Origin: Deltaproteobacteria bacterium
GTDB taxonomy: Bacteria; Desulfobacterota; DSM-4660; Desulfatiglandales; HGW-15
Assembly (NCBI GenBank): GCA_016930835.1
Contig: JAFGGA010000204.1
Location: forward strand, 20,801-84,800
Reading direction: 5' to 3'
Length of the DNA: 64,000 bases
Below the pieces are notes generated by a model. That model was given only the letters and a program-made list of their open reading frames with translations. It was not told the origin of the DNA and searched no databases. Positions 27,910 through 37,413 of the stretch are shown here, piece after piece; position 1 is the stretch's first letter, and the number at the start of each line of letters is the position of its first letter. The translations under genes were made by a program, and so were the position numbers.

Positions 27910-30900
27910 ATGATCATTCGCATAGACGATTACCCGCACGGTGATCTCATGAATTACAATCGCTTGCTTGCCGATCCGAATTATGATCACCGAGAACATG
28001 TGTACCATTTTTTGCAGGCCTTTGAAAAAACGGGCGTACCCTATGTCTTAGGTGTATCACCCGGATTGATTGATCTTGAATCGGATCTCTTCTTTCTTCA
28101 AACACTACGCCATTGCGAAGTGGCCATGCATGGATTCAGTCACGGCTGGTCTGAATTTGCCGATACATGGCACAAGATCACGGAGACATGGCCGAAGGGG
28201 GGAGAATTCGCCTTTGATTCAAAGGAGACGATTCGGGACAAGATAAAACGTGGTTTGGATATATTGGGCGAATTTAGGATCCAAAAATTCATACCTCCTT
28301 TCAACGCCTATACCCAAGACCTCCTGGATATTTTAAACGAATTGGGATTTAAGATGATCATGGGCGGGCGTCAGACCATTCAATTCCACATGGATAAATT
28401 GGACCATGGTGACCTCATCCTGGATATCTGCGTCCCCCCCCTGTGTAACGACAGCGATAAGATCCTCCCCCACCTTGAACCGGCTATCCGGGGCCGAAAG
28501 ACCATCCTCCTGCATTGGATATACGAGCCTCCAGCAAATGTCACTCACTGGACTCGCATTGCTGAAACGGTAAAACAACATAAAAACCATGAATTATCCT
28601 TTCTAGAAGAGCGAAACCATCAATATCAAGATGGTGTTAGATTAAACAATGGCTTCAACCCGGGCAGCAAGAACCTTGACTTAGGAAAAACCGTGTCGGT
28701 CCATCCAGTCTCCCCCACGAAGGCCGGGCTCCAGACGACTTTAGAAAACCAGGATTCCGGCATTCACCGGAATGACGCCATTCAGGTCACGTCCCTTGAT
28801 CCCGGACCCGCATCGACATCCTTACACGCCTTCCACCCATATCAGGGAAGCAGGGATTCTCTCCGATCTCTTCCCATCGCTATGGTTACCGAGACCATGA
28901 ATTATATTTCCGGTGGCGTACGGTGCATCGCGGAAGTCCTGAACGGTCTCGTATCCAGGGGTTATCAAGCCCAATGCCATGTCACCCTGCCCGACCTGGG
29001 TTGTAGCTGGCTTGAAACCCGATTTCCGATTTTGCCGGCAAGGGCACTAGACCAGTTCCACGGCATCCTCATAAGCCCCTATTCTCCCACTTCGGAGATG
29101 GTGGCCCGTTCGAAGGCCAAGGGGAAATTCTACTGGGTCCATTCATACGAACCCAAGTTCCCGGAGATCACCGGACGTCCGGATTCATGGCGGACCATGT
29201 CGGAGAATTCATATCGATTGGAGGAATTGCAGTACATAGCCACTTCATCCTATGTGAGGATGATTTTGGAATTGATATACAAGCGTAAACCACTTTCGCC
29301 ATTGGTCCCGGGCGGCGTGGACACATCCTTGTTCAGACCTGGACCTAAGGGCAATCATCCGCTTAGGGTCATGTTCCTCAGTAGGGAAAATACATTTCGC
29401 GGCACCTCGGATATTATTGAAGGGCTGCGCATGGCGCATGATCAAGGTTATACATTTGATCTCCGGATTATGGGTCAGGCACTGGATATAAAAGGCCTGC
29501 CGCACACATTGATACCGGCCCTGCCCCAGAAAGAATTCGCCGCATTATTGGGAACCGCTGACATCTTCATCCATGCGAGTCATTTTGAGGGCCTCCCCTT
29601 ACCGCCCCTGGAGGCAATGGCCTCGCGATGTGCTGTCATCTCGACCTATATCGGAGCCAGTGATTATCTGCTCCACCAGTATAACGCGCTTGTCGTACCG
29701 CCCAAAAGACCCGATAAGATAGCTCAAGCCCTTATCAAACTGGCCATTGATCCCAATCTTCGGGAACGATTGGGGAACAACGGCTACGATACGGTGCTGA
29801 ACGGGTATACATGGGATCATACGATCGATCATTTGGAGGAGGCCTTGGAGGAAGGAATGAATCGTCTCGGGTATCCATCGAATGTAAAAGGGTCAGACAA
29901 CCACCAACGTCTTATCCATCCACCTGTTCAAACGGGACAAGAGATGAATGAAAAATCTACACGGTCCGTATCCAAAGGCCCTGACGATATGCCGCCGCTG
30001 GTTTCCGCGATTGTGTCCACCTATAACTCCGAAAAATACATCAAGGGATGTCTAGAAGATCTGGAGGCCCAGACCATTGCGAGAAGGTTGGAGATCATTG
30101 TGGTGGACAGCGCTTCACAACAAAACGAGCGGGCCATTGTAAAAGAATTTCAGCGGAAATATGACAATATTGTGTATATACGAACCGACAAGCGCGAATC
30201 GGTCTATGAGGCATGGAATCGCGGGATTAAAGCATCGAGGGGCATTTACATCACCAATGCCAACACGGACGACCGCCACCGAAAAGATGCCTTTGAACGT
30301 ATGGCGGATGTCTTGGACACCAGGACGGACATCGCCCTGGTGTATGCGGATGTGATCATCACCAAACATGAAAACGAGACATTTGAAAGGTGTACACCAT
30401 TCGACGTTTATTATTGGTTGGATTGGGATAGACGATTCTTGTTGGAGAAGGGATCTTTTATCGGGCCCCAACCCATGTGGCGCAGAACACTCCATGATGA
30501 ATATGGTTATTTTGATGGCTCCCTTAAGACCTCCGGCGATTATGAATTCTGGCTGCGAATCTCTCAAACCAATGATTTCCTTCGTATCCCGATCCTTTTA
30601 GGTCTCTATTTGGAATCACCGGATAGCATCGAACACCGGCATAAGGCTGAGAAGGAAGGGGAAAACATTATGATCCTGGAAATGTATCAAAAAGCCGACA
30701 AGGCCGGCGATATTATCAGGCGCGCGTATTCGGACGATGTCAACCATCTCATGGATGTCCATAACGCCAAGGCCGAGGAATTATATAGTAAAGGGAATGT
30801 CATCGCGGCCAGGATCATCTTTAAACAAATCCTGAATAAAAACCCCGCTCTCGCAGCACCTATGAACAATCTGGGAGTGATGGCCTTTCAGGAAAATTCA

Positions 30901-31239
30901 CTGGATGAAGCCATATCTTGGTTTGAACGTGCCCTCCAGATCGATCCGAATTACTTTGAGGCCGTGGAAAACATGAGTAAATGCTTGGAAGAGAGAGGTG
31001 ATTTCAAGAGTGCCACGGAATGGTACAGGCGTGCGCTGGTGTTGAGACCTGATGAGATATACATATTAAATGCACTCGGGAACACCTTAGTGCAGACAGA
31101 GAACATACTTGAGGCAAAGGAAGTTTACGAACGATCACTCCAGTTGGATGATCAGCAGGATCATATCCAGGTTATTCTCAGAGAAATTGCTCAACTGGAG
31201 GGATCTTTTAAACAAGGCTGGCAGGCCAATTGCACCTAA
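27910..31239 (+). CDS. Deacetylase - GT4 - GT2 - TPR multidomain protein
   Basis: 1109 residues with ribosome site GGAGG six bases before ATG. Residues 1-250: NodB/DUF2334-type polysaccharide deacetylase (IIRIDDYPHGD metal-binding Asp pair, VAMHGFSHGW His motif). 267-289: a dispersed palindromic repeat read in frame. ~323-650: GT4 (GGVRCIAEVLNGL, FLSRENTFRGTSDIIEGL, ASHFEGLPLPPLEAMAS). ~695-930: GT2 (SAIVSTYNSEKYIKGCL, IIVVDSASQ, TNANTDDRH). ~950-1097: TPRs (SLDEAISWFERALQIDPNY). One protein could trim and extend the glycan. Last glyco gene before fliD. Confidence 0.87.
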   Translation: MIIRIDDYPHGDLMNYNRLLADPNYDHREHVYHFLQAFEKTGVPYVLGVSPGLIDLESDLFFLQTLRHCEVAMHGFSHGWSEFADTWHKITETWPKGGEFAFDSKETIRDKIKRGLDILGEFRIQKFIPPFNAYTQDLLDILNELGFKMIMGGRQTIQFHMDKLDHGDLILDICVPPLCNDSDKILPHLEPAIRGRKTILLHWIYEPPANVTHWTRIAETVKQHKNHELSFLEERNHQYQDGVRLNNGFNPGSKNLDLGKTVSVHPVSPTKAGLQTTLENQDSGIHRNDAIQVTSLDPGPASTSLHAFHPYQGSRDSLRSLPIAMVTETMNYISGGVRCIAEVLNGLVSRGYQAQCHVTLPDLGCSWLETRFPILPARALDQFHGILISPYSPTSEMVARSKAKGKFYWVHSYEPKFPEITGRPDSWRTMSENSYRLEELQYIATSSYVRMILELIYKRKPLSPLVPGGVDTSLFRPGPKGNHPLRVMFLSRENTFRGTSDIIEGLRMAHDQGYTFDLRIMGQALDIKGLPHTLIPALPQKEFAALLGTADIFIHASHFEGLPLPPLEAMASRCAVISTYIGASDYLLHQYNALVVPPKRPDKIAQALIKLAIDPNLRERLGNNGYDTVLNGYTWDHTIDHLEEALEEGMNRLGYPSNVKGSDNHQRLIHPPVQTGQEMNEKSTRSVSKGPDDMPPLVSAIVSTYNSEKYIKGCLEDLEAQTIARRLEIIVVDSASQQNERAIVKEFQRKYDNIVYIRTDKRESVYEAWNRGIKASRGIYITNANTDDRHRKDAFERMADVLDTRTDIALVYADVIITKHENETFERCTPFDVYYWLDWDRRFLLEKGSFIGPQPMWRRTLHDEYGYFDGSLKTSGDYEFWLRISQTNDFLRIPILLGLYLESPDSIEHRHKAEKEGENIMILEMYQKADKAGDIIRRAYSDDVNHLMDVHNAKAEELYSKGNVIAARIIFKQILNKNPALAAPMNNLGVMAFQENSLDEAISWFERALQIDPNYFEAVENMSKCLEERGDFKSATEWYRRALVLRPDEIYILNALGNTLVQTENILEAKEVYERSLQLDDQQDHIQVILREIAQLEGSFKQGWQANCT
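28708..28776 (+). repeat. Palindromic intergenic-type repeat inserted in frame in a CDS
   Basis: CCCACGAAGGCCGGGCTCCAG ... AGGATTCCGGCATTCACCGG is the same family as the intergenic copy at 36533-36602. It is translated as residues 267-289 (VSPTKAGLQTTLENQDSGIH, then RND) between deacetylase and GT4 domains without breaking the frame (69 bases, 23 codons). Confidence 0.8.
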
Positions 31240-31305
31240 ATGATAGCAATGACACGGCCCAAGCGGCCCCTTTACCATGGCCCCGGCCGGAGCACCCTGA
31301 AATAT

Positions 31306-31333
31306 TTAAGTTTTGAGCAACATCTTCCGATGA
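31306..31333 (+). promoter_or_regulatory. Sigma-28 type promoter of fliD
   Basis: TTAAGTTT (31306-31313), 12-base spacer, TCCGATGA (31326-31333): same layout as the flagellin promoter, ~60 bases before the fliD start. Confidence 0.7.
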
Positions 31334-31394
31334 TTATTAATGAACCAGGAAGGTTTTTCCCTGTTTTTTTAATATCAAATACTTAGGAGTTTAT

Positions 31395-34300
31395 ATGGGT
31401 TTAAGCACCAATCTCATCAGCGGCCTTTCAAGCGGATTTGACTGGAGGTCCGTCATCGACCAGTTGATCGCCATTGAACACCGTCGCGTGGACCTCGTGG
31501 AGGAGGAGCAGACCCAATACAAAGAAAAACTGGAGATCCTGCAGACCATCAACAGCAAACTCCTGACCCTAAAATCCGAGTCAACCAAAATGGCTGATTT
31601 TGATACGTTTAAGGTCTTTACATCGAGCCTCAGCACCAACTCTTCCAGCTACAGCGCCTCGGACTTCCTCTCCGTCACCACCAACACGGATGCCACGCCG
31701 GGCTCCCATACCATTACCATGAACGCCAATTCAAGCGTCGCCCAGGCCCGACAAATATCTTCCAAGAGCTTTTCCGGGTATGATACGGACCTTGACCTCG
31801 CTGGAGAATTTATCATCAACGGCAGGGCCGTCGCCGTGGAAGATGGCGATTCCCTGCAAGATATCAAAAACAAGATCAACAATCTGAATACCGGAACCGA
31901 TGCGACGGGCGTCACGGCTTCCATCCTGACGGCGTCTTCAAGCAACTACCGTTTGATATTGACAAGCGATAATACAGGCAAAGACGCCTTTACGATTTTT
32001 GACGCCAGCAGCGACGGCGTGAATATCCTTTCAAGCGGCTTGGGATTTACGGATGGCACCACGTCCATTAAAAATTATATCAGCAACGGGGTCCAGTCCG
32101 AGTCCTTTGCCAGCAGTTCATCCACGGTACAATCCATAATGGGGTTAAATACCGCACAAAACGGATCAGTCACCATCGGATCGTTTGCCGTCACCATAGA
32201 CCTTGCGGACTCCCTTACAGATATTGCCGCTGACATCAATACAGCGGCCAATGCGGCCGGTTCCAATGTCAGCGCATCCGTGGTATCGACCACGGAGGAC
32301 AATGTAACCACCTATAGGCTGAAAATAGAAAACACCACCAATTTTACGGACGCCAACAATGTGCTCCAGACCTTGGGGATACTCGATGGCGACCAGGGTA
32401 GTGTTGAAGAAGTGCACGTCAGTGACACGGCCAATACATTGGTGGCGGGTGGTGGTCCTATCGTTGAAGGAACTCGATTTAATGAGATTGATACGACCGG
32501 CAGCCCCGGGAATAATGTGGGGGTGGGTGATACGATTACCATTATGGGCATCGATCATGATGGAAACACAGTATCGGGGACCTTTGACCCGGCCGATATG
32601 CAAACGGCCACGGTAGGTGACTTGCTTGATGAGATCGAAAGTGTCTTCGGGCTTTCCGCCGGAAGCGCCACCATTGATGCAAACGGCAGGATCCAAATTC
32701 AAGATGATTCATCGGGCGACAGCCAACTCAGCATTCAACTGATAGCCAATAACGAAGAGGGGGGTACACTCAATCTTGGGACCCTCAGTGCCACAAATGA
32801 AGGCTATACCATGCAGGTTCGCTCAGGTCAGGACGCGAGTGTCATCATCGACGGCATGGCGATCACCAGTTCATCCAATATTATTGATGATGTCATAGCA
32901 GGGGTGAGCTTGAACCTCCTGACGGTGGAATCAGGATCCACGGTGAATCTGACCGTTTCAAGGGATTTTGATACCATCAAGGCATCCGTGCAAAACCTTT
33001 TGGATGCCTATAACGACATCATCGCGGATATCAACGAACAATTCGCTTATGATGAAGAGACGGAGACTGCGGGCCTTCTTCAGGGGGACGGCACGCTCAG
33101 TTCCATTAAATTCGATATCACCAATATCGCCATCAGCGCCATCAGTGATATTTCAACCTCCATGAATGCCTTTTCACTTATCGGAATCAACACCCTCATC
33201 GATTATTCCGACCATTCAAATGACGGGAAACTGACGATTGATGACGATGACTTTATGGATGCCCTGCGAAATAATTTTAATGATTTTGCGAGGGTTTTTA
33301 TTGCAGAAGGGTCCACCACTGACGGTGATGTGGAATATATCAGTCACACGAATGATACGGTGGCCGGCGAATATGATATAGAGATCACAACAGCGGCCTC
33401 CCAGGCGACCGTGACGGGCTCCTCAACCCTGACCACCGGTATCGGGGCCGCAAATATCGAAGTCTTATCCATCGTTCAAGGCGACCGCGTCGGTTCTGTT
33501 ATTCTGAACGGTGCATCCGGTGAAAACGGCAGTTCTATCGATAATATCGTTAATGCCATCAATTCGGAACTGGACGCCAAATACACACAGACCCTGATGG
33601 GCAGTGTTAAAAATACCACCGATGCGAGCCAAACAACCGCTATTACCAGCAGCACCAAGTGGGATAGTGTGTATAGTGGTGGAACATTGGCAGGATTGGC
33701 TAGTGATGAGGTCATCACCTTTACCGGGCACAGGAATAATGGAACGGAAGTCACGGGAAGCTATACCATCTCAGATGTTTCATCGGATACGGTTCAAGGT
33801 CTCTTGTCCGCAATTGAGGCCTCATTTGACTATGAGGTTACCGCCGCTATCAATTCAAATGGTTATCTCCAAGTCACCAGCAAGACCACGGGTAACAGTC
33901 AATTGGATATCACCGTGACAGGCCCGACCGATAAAAACCTTGACTTTGGAACCGTCACCACATCCAATCTCGTGGGGAGCGTGAGAAACACCACCGATGG
34001 AACCAACGCCATCCTTTCCACAACCACTTGGGATGGTATTCATGGCAGCACGGTCACAACCGGCGATGTGTTTCAGTTCGCGGGTTATACGAGCAGTGGT
34101 AATGACGTATACGGCAGTTTCACGGTTGACCTTGGCAATACATCTTATGATGATGTGGGGGATTTTCTCAGTGAGATTGAATCGGCCTTTAATGCGGCCG
34201 GCGGTAACGTGACAGCTTCCATATCCGATGGCCGGGTTATGCTGAGTGACGGCGCCACCAATAGCACCGTGGGTATGGATATCATCGAGCCCAGCGGTAA

Positions 34301-34907
34301 AGGGGTGAGTTTTGGAACCTTTAGCGGCGGTACAACCGGCCGTTACGCTGTTGATGTAACAGCGTCAAAAGACGGAAGTGATCAATTGGTCCTTACCCAT
34401 GATGAATATGGAAGCGGGCAGAGCTTCACCATACAGGTAAGTAATACCAATCTCGGCTTAACCGACAACCAGACCTATAGCGGCGTCGATGTTGCAGGCA
34501 CCATCAATGGTGAGGCCGCCACAGGCGCCGGCCAAGTACTGACTGGCAATGCTCCGGCAGAGGGTGAAACCACCAGTATCGAAGGTCTGGTTATCAAATA
34601 TACCGGGACTACGACAGGGTCTCAAGGTCAGGTCAAGATCACCATGGGTGTCGCGGAGTTGATGGATCGCACCCTTTTCAATATCACGGATCAATATGAA
34701 GGCTACCTGGCCTTCAAACTGGATTCCTATGAAGATAAGATCAGTGATTTTGACACCAAGATTGAAGAGATGGAGGCATTGCTGGATCAAAAAATGGAAT
34801 TAATGATCAACAATTTTGTATCCATGGAATTGGCCCTGTCCAAGATCCAGCAAATGAGCAATTGGTTGACCGGTCAGGTTCAAGCGGCCAATAGCGCTTG
34901 GGGATAA
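31395..34907 (+). CDS. fliD: Flagellar filament cap protein FliD, oversized
   Basis: 1170 residues, about twice the usual FliD length. N-terminus: LSTNLISGLSSGFDWRSVID and a coiled-coil LVEEEQTQYKEKLEILQTIN. C-terminus: DRTLFNITDQYEGYLAFKLD, then LIDQ-like helices and MELALSKIQQMSNWLTGQV, the classical FliD_C end. The extra mass is Thr/Ser/Gly-rich beta domain, including three homologous ~100-120 residue units at ~355-470, ~734-857 and ~858-975 (shared GSV-NTTD starts in the last two; DLLDEIES, GLLSAIEAS, DFLSEIESA helices). Strong ribosome site TTAGGAG. Caps the growing filament. Confidence 0.95.
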   Translation: MGLSTNLISGLSSGFDWRSVIDQLIAIEHRRVDLVEEEQTQYKEKLEILQTINSKLLTLKSESTKMADFDTFKVFTSSLSTNSSSYSASDFLSVTTNTDATPGSHTITMNANSSVAQARQISSKSFSGYDTDLDLAGEFIINGRAVAVEDGDSLQDIKNKINNLNTGTDATGVTASILTASSSNYRLILTSDNTGKDAFTIFDASSDGVNILSSGLGFTDGTTSIKNYISNGVQSESFASSSSTVQSIMGLNTAQNGSVTIGSFAVTIDLADSLTDIAADINTAANAAGSNVSASVVSTTEDNVTTYRLKIENTTNFTDANNVLQTLGILDGDQGSVEEVHVSDTANTLVAGGGPIVEGTRFNEIDTTGSPGNNVGVGDTITIMGIDHDGNTVSGTFDPADMQTATVGDLLDEIESVFGLSAGSATIDANGRIQIQDDSSGDSQLSIQLIANNEEGGTLNLGTLSATNEGYTMQVRSGQDASVIIDGMAITSSSNIIDDVIAGVSLNLLTVESGSTVNLTVSRDFDTIKASVQNLLDAYNDIIADINEQFAYDEETETAGLLQGDGTLSSIKFDITNIAISAISDISTSMNAFSLIGINTLIDYSDHSNDGKLTIDDDDFMDALRNNFNDFARVFIAEGSTTDGDVEYISHTNDTVAGEYDIEITTAASQATVTGSSTLTTGIGAANIEVLSIVQGDRVGSVILNGASGENGSSIDNIVNAINSELDAKYTQTLMGSVKNTTDASQTTAITSSTKWDSVYSGGTLAGLASDEVITFTGHRNNGTEVTGSYTISDVSSDTVQGLLSAIEASFDYEVTAAINSNGYLQVTSKTTGNSQLDITVTGPTDKNLDFGTVTTSNLVGSVRNTTDGTNAILSTTTWDGIHGSTVTTGDVFQFAGYTSSGNDVYGSFTVDLGNTSYDDVGDFLSEIESAFNAAGGNVTASISDGRVMLSDGATNSTVGMDIIEPSGKGVSFGTFSGGTTGRYAVDVTASKDGSDQLVLTHDEYGSGQSFTIQVSNTNLGLTDNQTYSGVDVAGTINGEAATGAGQVLTGNAPAEGETTSIEGLVIKYTGTTTGSQGQVKITMGVAELMDRTLFNITDQYEGYLAFKLDSYEDKISDFDTKIEEMEALLDQKMELMINNFVSMELALSKIQQMSNWLTGQVQAANSAWG

Positions 34908-35024
34908 ATAATCAGAGAGCCTTAAAACCTCATTTAAAATAAATGATGCCAATATAAGCGATTTAGATGACCTCATTCGTAAGGGTTCTAAATCTATCAT
35001 TACGAAATTTTCAAGGAGGATCAA

Positions 35025-35465
35025 ATGATTTACGGAAAAAGATTTGCCAATTATGACCGAACAAGCGTGGAAACGGCCGGTAAGGTGGAACTTATTATTA
35101 TGTGTTATGATAAAGCCATACAATCTCTTGCTCAATCAAAGGCCCACTATCAAAGTCATGAGTATGAATTGAAGGCCCGTAGACTTCAAAAAGCACTGGA
35201 TATTATCAATGAATTGCAGGGGTGCCTGGACCTGGAGCAGGGAGGACAGATTGCCAGGAATCTAGACGCCATTTACACCTATACGACCCAAAGGTTACTT
35301 ATTGGAGATATTAAAGGGAATCTAGCCGCATTTGACGAAGTCATACATATATTGGGGGAATTGAAAGACGCATGGCAAGCCATCTCTTCGAAAAAGGAGA
35401 GCCAGTTCAGTGATATAGCGGTCACCGATTCACCCAGGATCGGCATGGCACAGGTCGCGGCCTGA
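35025..35465 (+). CDS. fliS: Flagellar export chaperone FliS
   Basis: 146 residues with ribosome site AAGGAGG. All-helical FliS pattern: YDRTSVETAGKVELIIMCYD, KARRLQKALDIINELQGCLD, then GQIARNLDAIYTYTTQRLL and NLAAFDEVIHILGELKDAW. It binds the disordered C-terminus of flagellin in the cytoplasm and prevents premature polymerisation. It lies 117 bases after fliD, the usual gene order. No clear own promoter, so probably read from the fliD transcript. Confidence 0.94.
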   Translation: MIYGKRFANYDRTSVETAGKVELIIMCYDKAIQSLAQSKAHYQSHEYELKARRLQKALDIINELQGCLDLEQGGQIARNLDAIYTYTTQRLLIGDIKGNLAAFDEVIHILGELKDAWQAISSKKESQFSDIAVTDSPRIGMAQVAA

Positions 35466-36049
35466 TGACGATCCTCTTTCGCTTGGAAAGGAAACGATAC
35501 CATGCTTATCTGAAATACTCACCTGGTGGCTTTAAGACCTTAAAGCAATGGAGTGCTGGAGCATTGGAAGAAGCGTATCGTATATGCCATTGCCCCAACG
35601 CTCCAACCCTTTCATGATTACGACATCCCGGAGATGCCATGAACGGTTTGCCCTTCATCGTGTGTGCCGTAATCGGAATCATCCTCCAAATCACTTATCC
35701 GGGAACCCCATATTCCCTGTTCCAATCGTCTGAAAAAATATTTCAAGAATAAATTTCTGAATGCCGATGAAATAATTAGAGAAATCGTAACAAGTTGGAT
35801 CTGTTCAAAGCACAAACCTTGGATTCCGCGATCAAGTCGCGGAATGACGGGCAGAAAACAGAAATGACAAGTTACTGTTCTGTAACCGTGAACCATATTG
35901 GTCATTCCGCGACTTGATCGCGGAATCCACGAATTTGACCAGAATTTTTCAAAAATTTAAAGTCATACGAGAAATCCTTTTCCATGCCCAATAAGAAGGC
36001 AAAAAATATTTAATGATTGGCATGAAAAGTGAGAAGGAGGATTTGATAA
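35466..36049. repeat. 584-base repeat-filled gap between fliS and flaG
   Basis: No gene seen. It contains a GGAGTGCTGGAGCATTGG/CCAACGCTCC imperfect inverted repeat (~35549-35609) and an inverted pair of the ATTCCGCGA hairpin units at 35819-35850 and 35901-35929, identical in layout to the pair at 18781-18941. A strong AAGGAGG ribosome site for flaG lies at the end. Confidence 0.7.
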
Positions 36050-36439
36050 ATGCTTGAAACAATAAAATCAGTAACATCGGAAGCCATAGAGCCATCTGTA
36101 TCTATTTTAGGATCGAACAGTGTACCCCTGGAAAAAGAGAAAAAGACCGTTTTCAATACCGAAAAGACCTTAATCCGGGAAAAAGATCATATCGGATCAA
36201 AAAAACAGGGGGATTCCGGCGCAAGGATCGAACATATTGCCCAGGCCATGGATAATTATGTCCAGTCCATTCGGCGGGACCTTAAAATCCAAGTCCATCA
36301 AAATACAGGCAAGCTGATTGTAAAAGTAATTTCAGAGAATGATGGCAAGGTCATCAGAGAGATTCCCCCGGAGGAACTTCTGGACTTGGCCGCCAAGGTA
36401 GAGGAGATGATGGGGGTTTTGTTCAATGAAAACGCCTGA
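36050..36439 (+). CDS. flaG: FlaG family flagellar protein
   Basis: 129 residues. The C-terminal ~60 residues match FlaG: RRDLKIQVHQNTGKLIVKVI, KVIREIPPEELLDLAAKVEE, MMGVLFNENA. The N-terminal half is variable and charged, as usual. FlaG affects filament length in other bacteria. Its position after fliD-fliS supports the call. Confidence 0.9.
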   Translation: MLETIKSVTSEAIEPSVSILGSNSVPLEKEKKTVFNTEKTLIREKDHIGSKKQGDSGARIEHIAQAMDNYVQSIRRDLKIQVHQNTGKLIVKVISENDGKVIREIPPEELLDLAAKVEEMMGVLFNENA

Positions 36440-36461
36440 AAACAAATCATCTCAAGCATCG

Positions 36462-36602
36462 AACCCCCATTCCCTTGAAAGGGAGGGGTTGGGTTCATTA
36501 ATGTTGATTTGGCGGATTTGGTTGAGAAGTACCGTCACCCCTGCAAAGGCCGGGGTCCGGGAAAATTGAAAAACCCTGGATTCCGGCGATTGTCGGAATG
36601 AC
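36462..36602. repeat. Two dispersed repeat elements after flaG
   Basis: 36468-36496 is an inverted repeat (AACCCCCATTCCC / GGGAGGGGTTGGGTT) that could act as a weak terminator. 36533-36602 is the CACCCCTGCAAAGGCCGGGG ... GGATTCCGGCGATTGTCGG element whose relative lies inside the gene at 28708. Confidence 0.65.
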
Positions 36603-36735
36603 AATCAGGCGGTTCACCCCTTTCTTCAAATGGCATAATTCAACGACATTGAGGGTCAGAGCGAAGGTGGTATGGCCGTAACAACAGAAACATTCAATTT
36701 AAACGATCTATTCGTATCCAGCAAGGGCGCTATCA

Positions 36736-37413
36736 TTGAAGATTCTTATTGTGGATGATGACAAAAAACTCTTATCCGTCCTCAAAACCATATTTATTGA
36801 AGAGGATCATGAAATCGTTACGTGCAGCGATGGATTAGATGCCATCAAAACATGCCGGAATCAGGTTTTTGATCTGATTATCACCGACCTCATGATGCCA
36901 GGCGCTAATGGCATGGAAGTCTTGAAAGAGGCCAAAAAGATCCACCCGGAAACCCTTGTTATTTTGATCACCGGCTACGCGTCCCTTGAGACCGCCGTTC
37001 AAGCCATTCGGGACGGCGCATATGACTATCTCACAAAGCCGTTCAAATTGGAAGAGATCAAGATTGTGGTCCGTAACGCGGAAGAAAAGATACTTTTGAT
37101 CCGTGAAAACCGAAGGCTGCTCCAGAAACTCCAAGAGGCCTATACGGAGCTCCATATGGTCAAAAAGGTTATGAGCACACAATCGGGTGAAGATCATACA
37201 AACAGCGACGAAGCAGCCGGAAACGGCGACAACCATGAACCGTTTATAGCCGGCAGTATGCTGCCGTTATATTACACAGAAAACCGAAAAGCCCTGGCGT
37301 CACCGGCCTTAACGGATCTGGAGCGTATCTCAACATTAAGGGAAAAAGGTCTCATATCGGAAGAGGAGTTCAACCTGTGCAAAACAAGGCTTTTCAAGAA
37401 TATCAGTCTTTAG
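36736..37413 (+). CDS. Response regulator receiver with C-terminal SHOCT-like motif
   Basis: 225 residues from a TTG start; no ATG or GTG is available between the upstream stop and KILIVDDDKK. Receiver domain 1-125: acidic DDD, phosphoacceptor in LIITDLMMPG, Thr/Lys switch residues in ILITGYAS and YLTKPFKLEE. A coiled linker follows (RRLLQKLQEAYTELHM). The end, LERISTLREKGLISEEEFNL, looks like a SHOCT oligomerisation motif. No DNA-binding domain. A 28-codon ORF (36672-36758) overlaps its start in another frame. Overlaps the next gene by 37 bases. Confidence 0.82.
   Translation: MKILIVDDDKKLLSVLKTIFIEEDHEIVTCSDGLDAIKTCRNQVFDLIITDLMMPGANGMEVLKEAKKIHPETLVILITGYASLETAVQAIRDGAYDYLTKPFKLEEIKIVVRNAEEKILLIRENRRLLQKLQEAYTELHMVKKVMSTQSGEDHTNSDEAAGNGDNHEPFIAGSMLPLYYTENRKALASPALTDLERISTLREKGLISEEEFNLCKTRLFKNISL

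Noticed and set aside
35763..35770. GCCGATGA resembling a sigma-28 -10 element
   Set aside because: No matching -35 element at the proper spacing and ~280 bases from flaG.
35819..35929. Possible CRISPR-like repeated units
   Set aside because: Only two units in inverted orientation, each a palindrome, with no spacer array or cas genes.
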